Origin: Scleroderma bovista
Taxonomy: Eukaryota; Basidiomycota; Agaricomycetes; Boletales; Sclerodermataceae
Reading direction: 5' to 3'
Length of the DNA: 64,000 nt
Assembly (NCBI GenBank): GCA_037178675.1
Contig: JAYMGJ010000090.1
Coordinates: forward strand, 41,993-105,992
In this document: in pieces, positions 21,448 through 32,300 of the stretch
How the letters are laid out: every line of letters starts with the position of its first letter
How positions within the stretch are numbered: position 1 is the stretch's first letter
The notes under the pieces: generated by a model
Databases searched by the model: none
What the model saw: only the letters and a program-made list of their open reading frames with translations
Told to the model about the DNA's origin: nothing
Translations under genes and position numbers: made by a program

Positions 21448-24400
21448 CTAGATGCTGCCAGAGGGAAACTGTAAGCCTAGTTGAGCTCTGAACTTCGCAA
21501 ATTTCTTGCGGGGTAAGTTCTTGGTGAGCAGATCGGCGGGATTCTCAGCACCATCAATAAAGAATAGTTCCACGTTACCTTTCGCGACTGACTCGCGGAT
21601 TCCATGGTAGCGGATGTCGATGTGCTTGGAGTGAGGCTCCATTACAGGGTTGGATGCCATGAATATGGACCCCTGATTATCACCACAAATCGGGATAGCT
21701 TTCAGCTTATAGCCGAGCTCACCGAGTAAACTCCGAATCCAGGTGACTTGGCGAGCGCAATCGCTCAAAGCCATGTATTCAGCCTCAGTGGACGAGTACG
21801 CAATAGTTTTCTGCGCACGAGAAGTCCAACTGATCAAGCCATCTGCAAGTTTCAGGTAGAAACCTGTCTGCGAGAGGCGAGAGATAGGGTCTGATCCCCA
21901 ATCTGAGTCCATGCATGCAATCAGGCCAGCACCAGATCCACCATTGTACACTAGGGAGTAGTTAGGTGTACCAATTAAGTAGCGACAGATATAAAGCGCT
22001 TTGGACAGGTGGTCCTGGGATGGGTTCGCGGCATGGCGCGAGAGATGGGTGACTGCAAAGGCAATGTCGGGCCTAGTGCCTAACATAAGGTACAGGAGGG
22101 ACCCAATAACCGTCTGGAAACGGGAGCAGAGTTCCGCATCAACAGGCTCTGTATTTTTGGCGGCGTAGTAGCCAGCCGGAAGTGGGGTGCTTGCGGACTT
22201 TGCATTGAGCATGCCACAGCGTTCGACGACCTTTTGGAGGTACGCGCATTGGTCCAAGTGGATAGCGCGACCCTTGCGAGTGATTCACATACGGAGGAAC
22301 TCCTTAGGTTCTCCAAGGTCTCTGCACTCCCATTTGCACATGAACTGCGCTTTGATGGCATCAACAACAGCCTTGTTAGGGCCGCAGAATAGTGCGTCGT
22401 CAACATAGATAATGCCAATGACGATGTTGGTGCCTTTCTTCTTGTAGAAGAAGATGCCTGCTTCAGACTTAAGGCGCTCAAACCCGAGCTCTTTGAGAGA
22501 CTCATCGAGTGTGTGCCACCAAGCTAGGCCGGCCTGTTTGAGGCCATAGAGGGCATGCCAGAGGCGGAGCACTTTGCGCTCTTGCCCAGGAACTGCAAAC
22601 CCTTCAGGTTGTTCCATATAGATCTCTTCGTCGAGCTTGCCATACAAGTAGGCGCTCCGAACGTCGAGTCCAGTGATATACCAGTTTTCAAGTGCGGCAA
22701 GCGCAAGCATGAGGCGCACTGTTTCAAAGCGCACGACTGGTGAGAAGACCTGGTCAAAATCTAATCCCTCAACCTGGGAGAAGCCTTTCGCTACTAAGCG
22801 GCTTTCTTGCGGCCATCCGACTTCACATCGAAGACCCATCAATTCTTTATGACCTTCCGGTCTCGGGGACGGTCAACTAGCTCAAAGACTTTGTGCTTTC
22901 GCAGCACGTCGAGCTCTTCTTGGCAAGCAAGTCGCCAGAGTTTCTGCTCAGCTTGGGGTAAGCGAGCGATGTCCTTGTAGGACCAGTTGCGGACACTCTC
23001 GTATTGAGGGTCGCGGGTTTCGAGGGCTTTGCCCATCAGATAACGGACTAGGTTTGCTCCCCCTTCCTCGCACATCTTTTGCACATCTTCCTCACTGGGC
23101 GTTGCAGAGGTGTCGGGGAAACCACCAGGAACATGGTCTGGTGTGTCCGGTTGTGGGGGTCTAGGGACCTCACCCACAGTTTCTTGCCATCGAGAGGCAC
23201 TTTCGATATCCCGGAGTTGCTCAACGGGATGTCGCCGCTCACCATACATGTTACCGGGGCGCAATGGCGCTCTACGTTCACGTTGGGGGCAGGCAGGGAT
23301 ATTCACTGCAGGAGGTCGCAGTGCATTTTGGCGGCGTTCAGCTCGGCCAGGGCGCTGCGGTGCCGGAGGTGGCGGATTTCTCGCCGGTGAAGGTGTTCTC
23401 GGTGCCGGTGGAGGCACTGGAGATGGCGTACGGGGAGGATTTATTTGGTTAGGCTCTTCCTCAGGAGCCTCAGGGTCCTCGCGCTTTGGATTGTCATCCT
23501 GTGCTTGGGGATGTGGGTAGCCATGGTCGTGTTCCACATCATCATCACTGTCGGTATCATCAGGGGGATTTCCTGGTCGATCAGTGGCTGGTTTCGGATT
23601 TGCCCTTCCGAAAGGGTTCTCGAGAGGTTCGCGCCTGTTTTTGGGGCAGCGAGGGAAATGACGCTCGTCAAAGACGGCGTGAGCAGCGGTGAACACTGCA
23701 TTGGTGGAGCACATAAACAAAAAATTGCGCTCATTGCCAGGGGCAACACCGACATAAGTCATTAGCTCCAACTTGGGAGCCATCTTATTTGCTCGAGCCG
23801 AGGCTGGGAGGTAGACAAAGGCTCCACAGCCAAATACATGTAGGTGGTTGATGTTAGGCATCTCCCCCTTAAGCATTTCGTGGGGGGTGCGCCATCGCAG
23901 GCAAGCTACCGGAGTACGGTTGTAAAGGTGACTTGTGTGAGCGAACGCAAATTCCCACCAGGAGTCAGGGATGCAGGCTTGATGCCGCATAGACTCAGCT
24001 TTATCCATGAGAGTGCACCCTAGACGCTCAGCACGGCCATTCTGCATGGGGGTTCTAGGAGCACTTTGATATATTTTTTATTCCTTTTTCAAGGAGTGCT
24101 CGATCAAATAGATCGGATTTATACTCTCCGCCGGCATCGGACATCCATCCAATGACGTGCATATCATGTTGGACTCGCACCATTTCGAGGAAATCTTTGG
24201 CAGCTGTAATCGCTGCAGCTTTGGAGCGAAGAGGCATAGTCCAGGCGTGAGAGGTATAATCGTCGTAGAAGGTGATAACATATTTAAACTTCCAGTACGA
24301 CGTAACTGGGAAGGATTTCAGATCAGAGTGCACTAGCTCGAAGGGCTTAGAAGCACGTCTTTCGTTCTCTGGGAAAGCTCGATTGGGCATTTTGCCAAGA

Positions 24401-25368
24401 GCACATCCAGGGCAAACACAGTCCTCGGTTGGAAAGTGAATCTCCGGGAAGCGCTGCGTATGTTTTTGCGCGCGTCAGAGTACTTCCTTCGAGGGGTGCC
24501 CGAATCTCCGGTGCATAATGTCGTAATCGACTTTGCTCACGGAGGCGATGTAGTTAGATCTAATTATCGGGATAGATCTAATCCCAAAAATGATGTTGCG
24601 ATCGTCTTCTGGGTCTGGCCCAAACCATAGGCGTTCAGATTTATGAATGAGGCTAATGCCTCGCTTATCGCCAGTGACTTTGTAGTTACGCTGGAGCATT
24701 TCGCCCATAGAAATGAGGCGTGCAGTAGCGCCTGGCATATGGAGCACTTGGGTGAGTGTGATAACTTTCTCATCCCCAGAGTTGTGGTCTAGGCACCGGA
24801 GTAATACCGTGCCAATGCCAGCAATCAGTGCTACACCATTAGCTGTTTTGGCGTAATGCGCTCGCTTTAGCGCGTTATAGGAGGCGAAATCACCTATGTC
24901 ACCAGTAAAATGGCGTGATGCGCCAGAGTCTAGTAGCCAGAAGGCACCAGATAGTTCATTATCATCGATCATTTTTCCCTTACATCCAGCACAGTGTGCA
25001 TTTGTTTCATGCGAACACGAACAGATATATGCATTACTCGAGATACGACATGACATATTATAGTTACTACTCGCTATATACAGTGACGGCGTATAGCGCA
25101 CATGTAAAGGGAGCGTGTCAGTGTCGATCAGCACGTGTGCAGAAGGTACTTGCCTGAAAAGGCTGGCCTCCGCACCCATCGCCATCGACGTCGCATTGTA
25201 GCAGTCAAGGACCATCGCGTCGATTTCATTGAACTCGTCGTCAGCGAACGGTTCGTGAGCGAAAGGCTCTTCATCCCCCAGGGAGATGGCATCCTCCTCA
25301 TACATGGTGATGCGCTCCTCAAGACGAGGGCGCTTCAACAAGGAGGGACTGCTGGTCCAGGTTCGCAC
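21448..25368 (-). pseudogene. pol: Copia Pol: protease, integrase, RT, RNase H (broken)
   Basis: Segments on the minus strand: 24475-25368 holds the protease (FWLLDSGASRHFTGD) and the pre-integrase zinc region (HRRFGHPSKE). 24055-24390 holds the integrase core (HSDLKSFPV; SDAGGEYKSDLF). 22839-24047 has the rest of integrase, a long Pro-rich linker and the start of RT (QEELDVLRKHKVFELV). 22285-22842 is RT with LVAKGFSQVEGLDFDQVFSP and an intact YVDD box. 21448-22257 is RNase H, with AYSSTEAEYMALSDCARQ and ENPADLLTKNLP. TGA codons break the frame near 24478 and 22284. Frame changes occur near 24050 and 22840, plus one between Gag and Pol. Catalytic residues are largely intact, so decay is recent. 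Confidence 0.88.
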
Positions 25369-26365
25369 TTGCTATCGACACGACTTGGTCGAGGGTGCGG
25401 ATGGTTTGGCAGGAGGGCTCTACCCCCAGACGGTGTGCCAAGTCGAAGGCCTTGATAGTGTTATCGAATGCGGGGGGGCCATAGTTGGTAGCACCGGGGG
25501 TGTGAGCCAGGGCGCGAGGGTCAATGGTGGGCTCTGGTCCATCATAGTGGACATATGTGGCGAAGGCGGCTTGTTGGGCGTTCTCGCGGCGAGCGCGAGC
25601 CTTCTTGCCGCCACGTCGAGTGCGGCCTCCCTGTCCTTGGGCAGGAGCGTTTCCGCTCGTACCGCCGTTGGACCCGCCTTGCTGCTGCTGCTGCCTCTGG
25701 GGCTGCTGCTGCTGCTGGGCGAACTTGGGGTCAGCTGGCTTGCGCTTCACAGCGCTAAGCTTATTGGCCTGGGGGCCCTTACCACCGGCGCGCGAAGAGG
25801 CACCTTTCTGCTCGAATGAGAGCGTGGCGGCCTTGACGGGCTTCAGATTCTTGATCTCGTCCGGCGACGTCTGGCTGAGAATTTGAGCTACGACCTCCAT
25901 AGTAGGAGGGAGCTTGCACAAAATGATCATCGCCTGCACGGGGGCAGGGAACTCAAAGCCAGCGTCTTTGAGATACGCGAAGTGGCTAAGCACTTTGGTG
26001 ATGGCCGGAGCGGGATGGGAGCCAGCAGGAATGGTAGTCGCCAGGAGCTTGCTGAGCTCAGCGTAGGCAGAGCCGATACTGGGGGCACCAAAGTTCTTTT
26101 TGAGGTGGTCCCAGACATCCTTGACGTTGTCGAGGTTCGAGACGGTGACCTGGATAGAGGGGGCGAGGCGCAAGGTGATATTTCTGAGCGCCCTCTCGGT
26201 GTTGTCGTCCCACTCTTTTCGGTCATCGTGACCGGCAGCGGGTTGCGTCGTCGAATAAACGTACCATTGGCCTTGTGCCCGGAGGTAGGCCTGCATAGAG
26301 GTGTGCCACTGCTGCCAGTTGGAGCCAGTGAACACGGGGACCATCTTGTCGAGAGCGCTAGACAT
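25319..26365 (-). CDS. gag: Copia Gag-like protein without a zinc knuckle
   Basis: Start chosen at MSSALDKMVPVFTGSNW, the usual opening of basidiomycete copia Gag; the open frame extends 16 codons upstream to 26413. It contains the copia Gag (UBN2-like) region: NWQQWHTSMQAYLRAQGQW, then VKDVWDHLKKNFG and a capsid helix bundle to about residue 200. The C-terminal third has Gln-rich runs and a basic, RGG-like stretch (RTRRGGKKARARR). No CCHC knuckle was seen; the basic stretch may take over RNA binding. The frame overlaps pol by 50 bp in a different frame. Confidence 0.75.
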   Translation of the reverse strand: MSSALDKMVPVFTGSNWQQWHTSMQAYLRAQGQWYVYSTTQPAAGHDDRKEWDDNTERALRNITLRLAPSIQVTVSNLDNVKDVWDHLKKNFGAPSIGSAYAELSKLLATTIPAGSHPAPAITKVLSHFAYLKDAGFEFPAPVQAMIILCKLPPTMEVVAQILSQTSPDEIKNLKPVKAATLSFEQKGASSRAGGKGPQANKLSAVKRKPADPKFAQQQQQPQRQQQQQGGSNGGTSGNAPAQGQGGRTRRGGKKARARRENAQQAAFATYVHYDGPEPTIDPRALAHTPGATNYGPPAFDNTIKAFDLAHRLGVEPSCQTIRTLDQVVSIASANLDQQSLLVEAPSS

Positions 26366-26496
26366 GGTGATATTCTGTTGGGAGTCAACGGAGTCAGCAA
26401 GTGAATGCGACAATGGACAAGCAAGAAAAGAAGAAACACCTGAGTGCTAGTGAAAGCACTTCTGTCAACAGCTAACTCATGACTAGGTCATTGCCA

Positions 26497-26623
26497 GCGC
26501 AAGTCGTCGACGAACTTCGCCTGTGGCAGTACAGGTGCTCAACTAGGAGCTCACTGTCTGGCGCAAGTCGTCGACCGACTTCGCCTTGTGGCTGTGCAGG
26601 GGCTCAGCTAGGAGCTCACTGTT
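26497..26623 (-). repeat. Tandem duplication of about 64 bp in the copia leader
   Basis: Two copies of a unit beginning gcgcaagtcgtcga (26497 and 26561), diverged at several sites, between the 5' LTR and gag. Possibly a packaging, translation or promoter element; this is unproven. Confidence 0.65.
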
Positions 26624-26699
26624 GTCCACAGCGTCAAGCTAATTAAAGCGACACTCAGGGAGCTGGAGCGCTGCCTGGTGCATTGCTGCACACAGTGCA

Positions 26700-26717
26700 C
26701 TCACAGGGCTCATAACC
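26700..26717 (-). other. Primer-binding-site candidate of the copia element
   Basis: Directly inside the 5' LTR the minus strand reads GGTTATGAGCCCTGTGAG. The GGTTATxAGxxC pattern resembles the Met-tRNA-type primer sites of copia elements. The exact tRNA cannot be assigned here. Confidence 0.5.
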
Positions 26718-27006
26718 TGTTGAAGCAATACCTATATATGTAGAGGAACTGCTACTCCAACTCACCTGTTTGGGTGGAGTGCACAACCTGAGATGGTAGC
26801 GGTAGCTGGTCAAGAGCTGTTATATTATATAAGCGATGTCCGCTGTTTATATACAACAAATAGTGTGATGCGTGACTATGACGCGTGACGTGTGACATGT
26901 AACATCTACTCTAAAGAGGACTATTACTAAGTCTACACTAATATGGGTCGCAGTCTTGTGCGCACTTCGTCGACGGTTTATGCCGGGTGCACGTGCGACT
27001 TCAACA
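26718..27006 (-). repeat. 5' LTR of the copia element
   Basis: 289 bp. A TATA-like TTATATAATATAA is visible on the minus strand near 26820-26833. About four transitions separate it from the other LTR. Confidence 0.93.
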
Positions 27007-27183
27007 GATGAAAGCACGTGAGTGTCGAACCAAGCATGTGATGAGAACATGGTCTTGATGCACCGCAACTTCACTACAGGTTTCCGGACTGCAGCTGATG
27101 GCACATTTCCCACAGCAAAGCACCTCGTTCCAGAAATTTTGGATGATTGTCCAGTGAAGACAATTCGTGCTTTCTTTCGCAAG

Positions 27184-27814
27184 TGTTACGACCATGCCCA
27201 ACTCCAGGCCTTATCCGGTCACTCCGGTCGTATCGCAGCTCTACAGCTCTACTCCGGTCGCTCGTCTCCTACTCCGGTCGCGCTCACGCAGATAACCTTC
27301 CGCTAACTACGACCTTTGGTCTATACTCCATTCGCTCTTACTACACCTCGCCGTCTACCCTGCCTTGACGTGAGTTCTCCGTGAACTCGATATATCCTAT
27401 ACCTTGTAGCTTTTTCACCGGACCTGATTTATTTTACCCGGTCCTGACTTTATTTTCACCGGACCTGACCTAGTCCTAACTCCGGTCGTCCCTTGTCCGC
27501 TATTAGGTTGTTTACTTGTCACCGTATGTACTCGACCCTAGTTTCTACTTAGTATAAGTACCCTCTAGTTTACCTTGTATACCTCAGTCTGAAATCATCT
27601 AAGTCACTACTCCTGATCCTCTGTCCGTCTCTGTCTCTATCTCCGTCTGACCGGAACCTACGCAAGGGATCAACGCTCGCCGTCCTTGTCGTTGAATCCA
27701 AACGGTCGCAACTCCGGCCCGGGCTAACCTCTGCCCAAACCTCTGACCTCCCCTCTCGTCCGCTTTTGTCCGGACTTGTCCGGACCCCCTACCGGAGTAG
27801 ACCCGGACTTGACA
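27184..27814 (+). repeat. 5' LTR of gypsy C
   Basis: Begins TGTTACGACC and ends GACTTGACA. A weak TATA-like agtataagta is near 27551. Confidence 0.93.
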
Positions 27815-27881
27815 GTATTTCAGACTCACACTTGTGTGGGTTCACTATACAAACCTCGTACGCAAACTAGTTTCATTCCTC

Positions 27882-28245
27882 ATGACCATGACTACGCGCT
27901 CTCGCGCTCGTACTACTGCCGCACTCGCTGAAGAAGCAGGTGCAGTAGACAACCTTCACCTTTCTGCCGCCCAGCAAGCCCTGTCTAATCGCAGGCAACC
28001 TCCGGCTTCTGTAAGCCAATTCCGGAGCTTTACAGCTCGAAACCCCACAGCACCTTTGACTCCGCGTCGAGATGCTGCGTCTCAGAGCCTTCGCGGTTCT
28101 GCAGACTTAGGTCGCCATGAATCTGTTTCTGGTGACAGGTTTCCCTACCGCCGCGACTCCACTCCGGAGCATTGTGAACCCGGTCGTTTCCAATGGTTCG
28201 GCCCTGAGGATGGTCCCGGAGATGATCCGGACGACCCCAGAGATG

Positions 28246-28276
<31 letters not shown>

Positions 28277-29330
28277 ATTTCTCGACGCCACGGAAGAACT
28301 AGACCCTAGCCTGGCTGTCTTCCACAATCTCGCCATCGCCGTCAACTGCCTCTCCCGCTCCTCCCGCCGTTCCAACGACTCCTCCTCCTCCTCCCGTGCC
28401 AAGGTCCGTGAACCGGACACCTTCAATGGCACGGACCCCAAGAAACTCCGGACCTTCTTGGTCCAGTGCGAACTATGTTTCCAGGATCGCGCCAAAGCTT
28501 TCCGCCAAGATAGGGCAAGGGTGACGTTCGCCCAGTCCTATCTAAAAGGTATGACACTGGAATGGTTCGAACCAGACCTCCTCAACTCCGGCAATCCGGC
28601 TGACCATCCGCGCTGGATGGACAGCTGGGTCCACTTTGTCGCAGAACTCCAAAGTACCTTTGGACCTCACGACCCAGTTGCTGATGCTGAGCACCAGCTC
28701 GAGCATCTCTGGATGAAAGACTCGTACCGTGTTACACGGTACATCGTAGATTTCAACCGTCTCGCTTCGCAGGTCCAGGACTATGGGGATGGCGCACTCC
28801 GTCACCTGTTTTACTCCGGTCTCCCGGACCGTCTCAAGGATGAGATTGCACGAGTCGGGAAACCCCTGACTCTAAACGGGTTGAGAGCCCTTTGTCAAGA
28901 GATCGACGCACGCTATTGGGAGCGCAAAGACGAGATCTCCTGTACGACGAAGAGCCAGCCTACCTCGTCCACTCCCAAGCCCTCCAACTCCGGAGGCAAC
29001 ACCCCCAAGTCCGGTCAAGCCAAGACCAGCAACTCCCCCAGCTCCGCCAACACCTCTGGCTCGTCAAAGCCGACCAGCAACCAGTCCTCGTCCGGTTCCA
29101 AACCGGACTTAACCAACAAGCTTGGTAAGGACGGGAAGCTGACTGCTGACGAGCACAAACAGCGGCTCGAAAACAACCTCTGCATGTTCTGTGGAGGTAC
29201 CGGACACTTCGCGGACAACTGTCCAAAGAAGTCCAAAAAGGCCAAGGCTCGCGCTGTGGCCGTCGCTGCTGAGTCCGGTAAAACGGACTCTACTAACTCG
29301 GGTGCCAACTCCGAGTCAAAAAAAGAGTAA
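27882..29330 (+). CDS. gag: Gypsy C Gag polyprotein
   Basis: 482 residues from ATGACCATGACT; the open frame extends 16 codons further up to 27834, but the chosen start aligns with gypsy B. The layout is the same as in B: a Ser/Arg-rich N-terminus, a Ty3 gag domain (REPDTFNGTDPKKLRTF; LKGMTLEWFEPDLL), a Ser/Pro linker and one knuckle CMFCGGTGHFADNC. Where B has an Asp/Glu run, C has a run of nine Asn from an (AAC) repeat near 28250-28276. The gene ends with seven A's and GAGTAA. Confidence 0.9.
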
Positions 29331-29365
29331 GCAGCTCCCGGCCCTCCGCACAACCGGCGAGCTGC
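29318..29365 (+). promoter_or_regulatory. Probable -1 ribosomal frameshift signal, gypsy C gag-pol
   Basis: The heptamer A AAA AAA (29318-29324) is followed by a 6-nt spacer and a hairpin. Outer stem: GCAGCTC (29331-29337) with GAGCTGC (29359-29365). Inner stem: CCGG (29338-29341) with CCGG (29354-29357) and one bulged C. Compared with gypsy B, one stem position changes from C to T while pairing is kept as G-U. Confidence 0.78.
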
Positions 29366-32300
29366 GTTGACTCCGGAAGTGCACCCAAGGAGGCCCGCCT
29401 CAACGTGTCCGCTCTTTTCGACCCAAACTCTCTTATGCCTTATGTTTCTCTTTTATCTCATGATATACCTAAAATCCGCGCACTTGTGGACTCCGGGTCC
29501 ACGCATTGCTTTGTAGATTTACAATTCGCGCACAAAAACAACCTTACCTCCTATTCCGTCTCTCCCGTCCAACTCCGGTTATTCGACGGTACATCAAACT
29601 ATGTAATTACTCAAGCTATCGATTTATCAGTGCAGTTCCCCGCATCCGGTGATGTCACCCCCATGACTTTTTATCTCGCTCCGTTGGATTCTGAATGCTC
29701 GATTGTCCTTGGACATAACTGGCTCACCCGCTATAATCCGTTGATTGACTGGGTATTGAGTAGTTTAACATTCTGGACTCTTGCAGGAAGTTTGCCAGCG
29801 CCCCTGTCGACTCCCTCTCCGGTTCTGCCCGGAAACTCTGACTCCGGCCTCTCCGGCCAGTCTACCCCAGGCCTCGTGCCATCTGTCGACACTCTGGTTT
29901 GCAACCCTCCGCTTATCTCTCTAATCAACGCAGCCGCATTCGTGCGTGCGTGCAGTTTGGAAGGATCCACGAAGTACCAACTCCAGCTGCGTCCTGCGGA
30001 CTCAGCAAAAGCCCGGTCTTCTTCTATATCAACTCCGCCGGACTTGGACATCGTCCCTCCGGAATATCGCGACTATGCGGACGTGTTCAGCAAGGCGAAA
30101 GCCTCTGAACTTCCCCCACATCGCGACTATGATTTGAAGATCGAGCTCGAAGAAGGTACCTCACCACCTTTGGGAACCCTATACTCACTGTCTCTGGTCG
30201 AGCTCTCCGCCCTCCGGACATTTATCAATGAGAATCTCAATACAGGTTTCATCCGCCCTACCGCTTCCTCTCACGCTGCTCCGGTCCTCTTCGTCAAGAA
30301 GAAGGACGGCTCCCTCTGCCTATGCGTTGATTTTAGAGGCCTTAACAAAATCACCAAAAAGGATCGCTATCCACTCCCCCTTATCTCTGACCTATTGGAC
30401 TCACCCAGCCGTGCTAAAATCTATTCCAAGATTGACCTCCGGCACGCGTACCATCTGGTCCGGATTGCTCCGGGCGACGAATGGAAGACCGCTTTCCGTA
30501 CGCGCTACGGGTCCTACGAGTGGTTAGTAATGCCCTTTGGCCTCACTAATGCCCCTGCAGCATTCCAGCGCTTTGTCAACACCATCTTTGCTGACATGCT
30601 GGATGTCTGTGTTGTCGTGTACCTCGACAACATCCTCATCTACTCCGAGGATATGGAGTCTCACCAGCAGCATGTCTGGGAGGTACTCCGGCGACTCCGG
30701 TTACATGGCCTTTTCGCCAAACCGGAGAAGTGCGAGTTCCACTCGGACTCAGTGGAATACCTTGGCTACCGTCTATCCCCTGAAGGTCTGACTATGTCTC
30801 CGGACAAAATACAAACCATCTCCGATTGGCCCGAACCTCGTAAGGTAAAGGACATCCAATCCTTCTTGGGATTCGCCAACTTCTACCGGTGTTTCATTTT
30901 CAATTACTCCGACATTGTGGTCCCTCTCACCCGGCTCACCCGGAAAGATGCTCCTTGGGTCTTCTCCGAGGACTGTCGACGCGCTTTCAATGCTCTCAAG
31001 CACGCCTTCACTACCGCGCCCATACTCACTCACTTTATTCCGGACACCCCTATCATTGTGGAAACGGACGCCTCCGACTACGCAGTCGCTGGTATCCTGT
31101 CTATCACTTGCTCCGATGGAGAGGTTCGTCCGGTAGCATTCTACTCCCGGACCTTGACTGCTCCGGAGCTGAACTACGACACCCACGATAAGGAACTCCT
31201 TGCCATCTTCGAGGCATTCCGGAACTGGCGCCATTACCTTGAAGGCTCCGCCTCCCCTATTGACGACGTCACCGACCACAAGAACCTAGAGTATTTCTCT
31301 ACCTCCAAAGTCCTCTCCCGCCGGCAAGCCCGGTGGTCTGAATTTCTCTCCCAGTTTAACCTCGTCATTCGTTTCCACCCCGGAAAACTCGGTGCCAAGC
31401 CAGACGCTCTCACTAGACGATGGGACGTCTACCCCAAAGAGGGGGATAGTGGCTACGCCCGTGTTAATCCACAAAATCTCAGGCCGGTGTTCACCCAAGA
31501 ACAACTGACTAACTCCCTTCGCGCAACCATTTTAGAGTTCCCGGTCCTTCGTCGAGCAGTCGCCATCATGGACGTGGAAACACTCCACAATGACATCTTA
31601 TCTGCTCTCCCCTCAGATCCCATTGCCCAGATCCACCTCTCAGACTCACCGGACTCTCGTTGGTCCACTGATGAGGCAGGTTTCCTCCGCCTAGATGGTC
31701 GCATCTATGTACCGGACCTGGACGGTCTCCGCCTCCGGGTACTCCGGTATCACCATGATCACCCACTCTCTGGCCACTTTGGGCAAAACCGGACTTTGGA
31801 ACTAATCCGACGTAAGTATACCTGGCCTGGTCTTAGGACCTTCGTCAAAGACTACGTCCGGTCATGCACCTCCTGCGCTCGAGCTAAGACACTGCGCCAT
31901 CGACCCTATGGGTTACTAAAACAGCTTCCTGTCCCGGAAAGACCTTGGAACTCCATATCCATGGACTTTATTGAGCAACTCCCTGGCTCAACTGGATTCA
32001 CAGCTATCCTGGTCGTAGTAGACAGGCTCTCTAAACAAGCCGTCTTCATCCCTACCCACGACACCATCACTAGCCCGGAGCTTGCGAAGCTCTTTTTACT
32101 CCATGTATTCTCCAAGCACGGTGTTCCCGCCCACGTCACTTCAGATCGCGGTACTGAGTTCGTCTCCCACTTCTTCCGGTCACTCGGAAAAGCCCTCGAC
32201 ATGCGCCTCCACTTCACCTCTGGTTACCACCCGGAGGGCGATGGCCAGACAGAGCGATCCAACCAGACACTCGAACAGTACCTCCGCGTCTACTGCAACT

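Larger units (their letters stand above)
21113..27006 (-). mobile_element. Ty1/copia retrotransposon, minus strand, with degraded ORFs
   Basis: A complete 5894-bp insertion: 289-bp LTRs at 21113-21401 (3' LTR) and 26718-27006 (5' LTR), 8-bp terminal inverted repeats TGTTGAAG/CTTCAACA, and target duplication GATGA (21108-21112 and 27007-27011). On the minus strand a polypurine tract abuts the 3' LTR and a primer-site candidate abuts the 5' LTR. Domain order on the minus strand is Gag, protease, integrase, RT, RNase H, which defines copia. Frameshifts and TGA stops break the polyprotein. The LTRs differ at only about four positions, all transitions, so the insertion is recent even though the ORF is already broken. 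Confidence 0.93.

Noticed and set aside
23100..23765. Plus-strand ORFs within the copia element
   Set aside because: Complement of the Pro-rich linker between integrase and RT; not genes.
25319..25368. Possible programmed +1 frameshift between copia gag and pol
   Set aside because: Most copia elements have one Gag-Pol frame, and this copy has other frame changes; no slippery sequence was seen, so decay is simpler.
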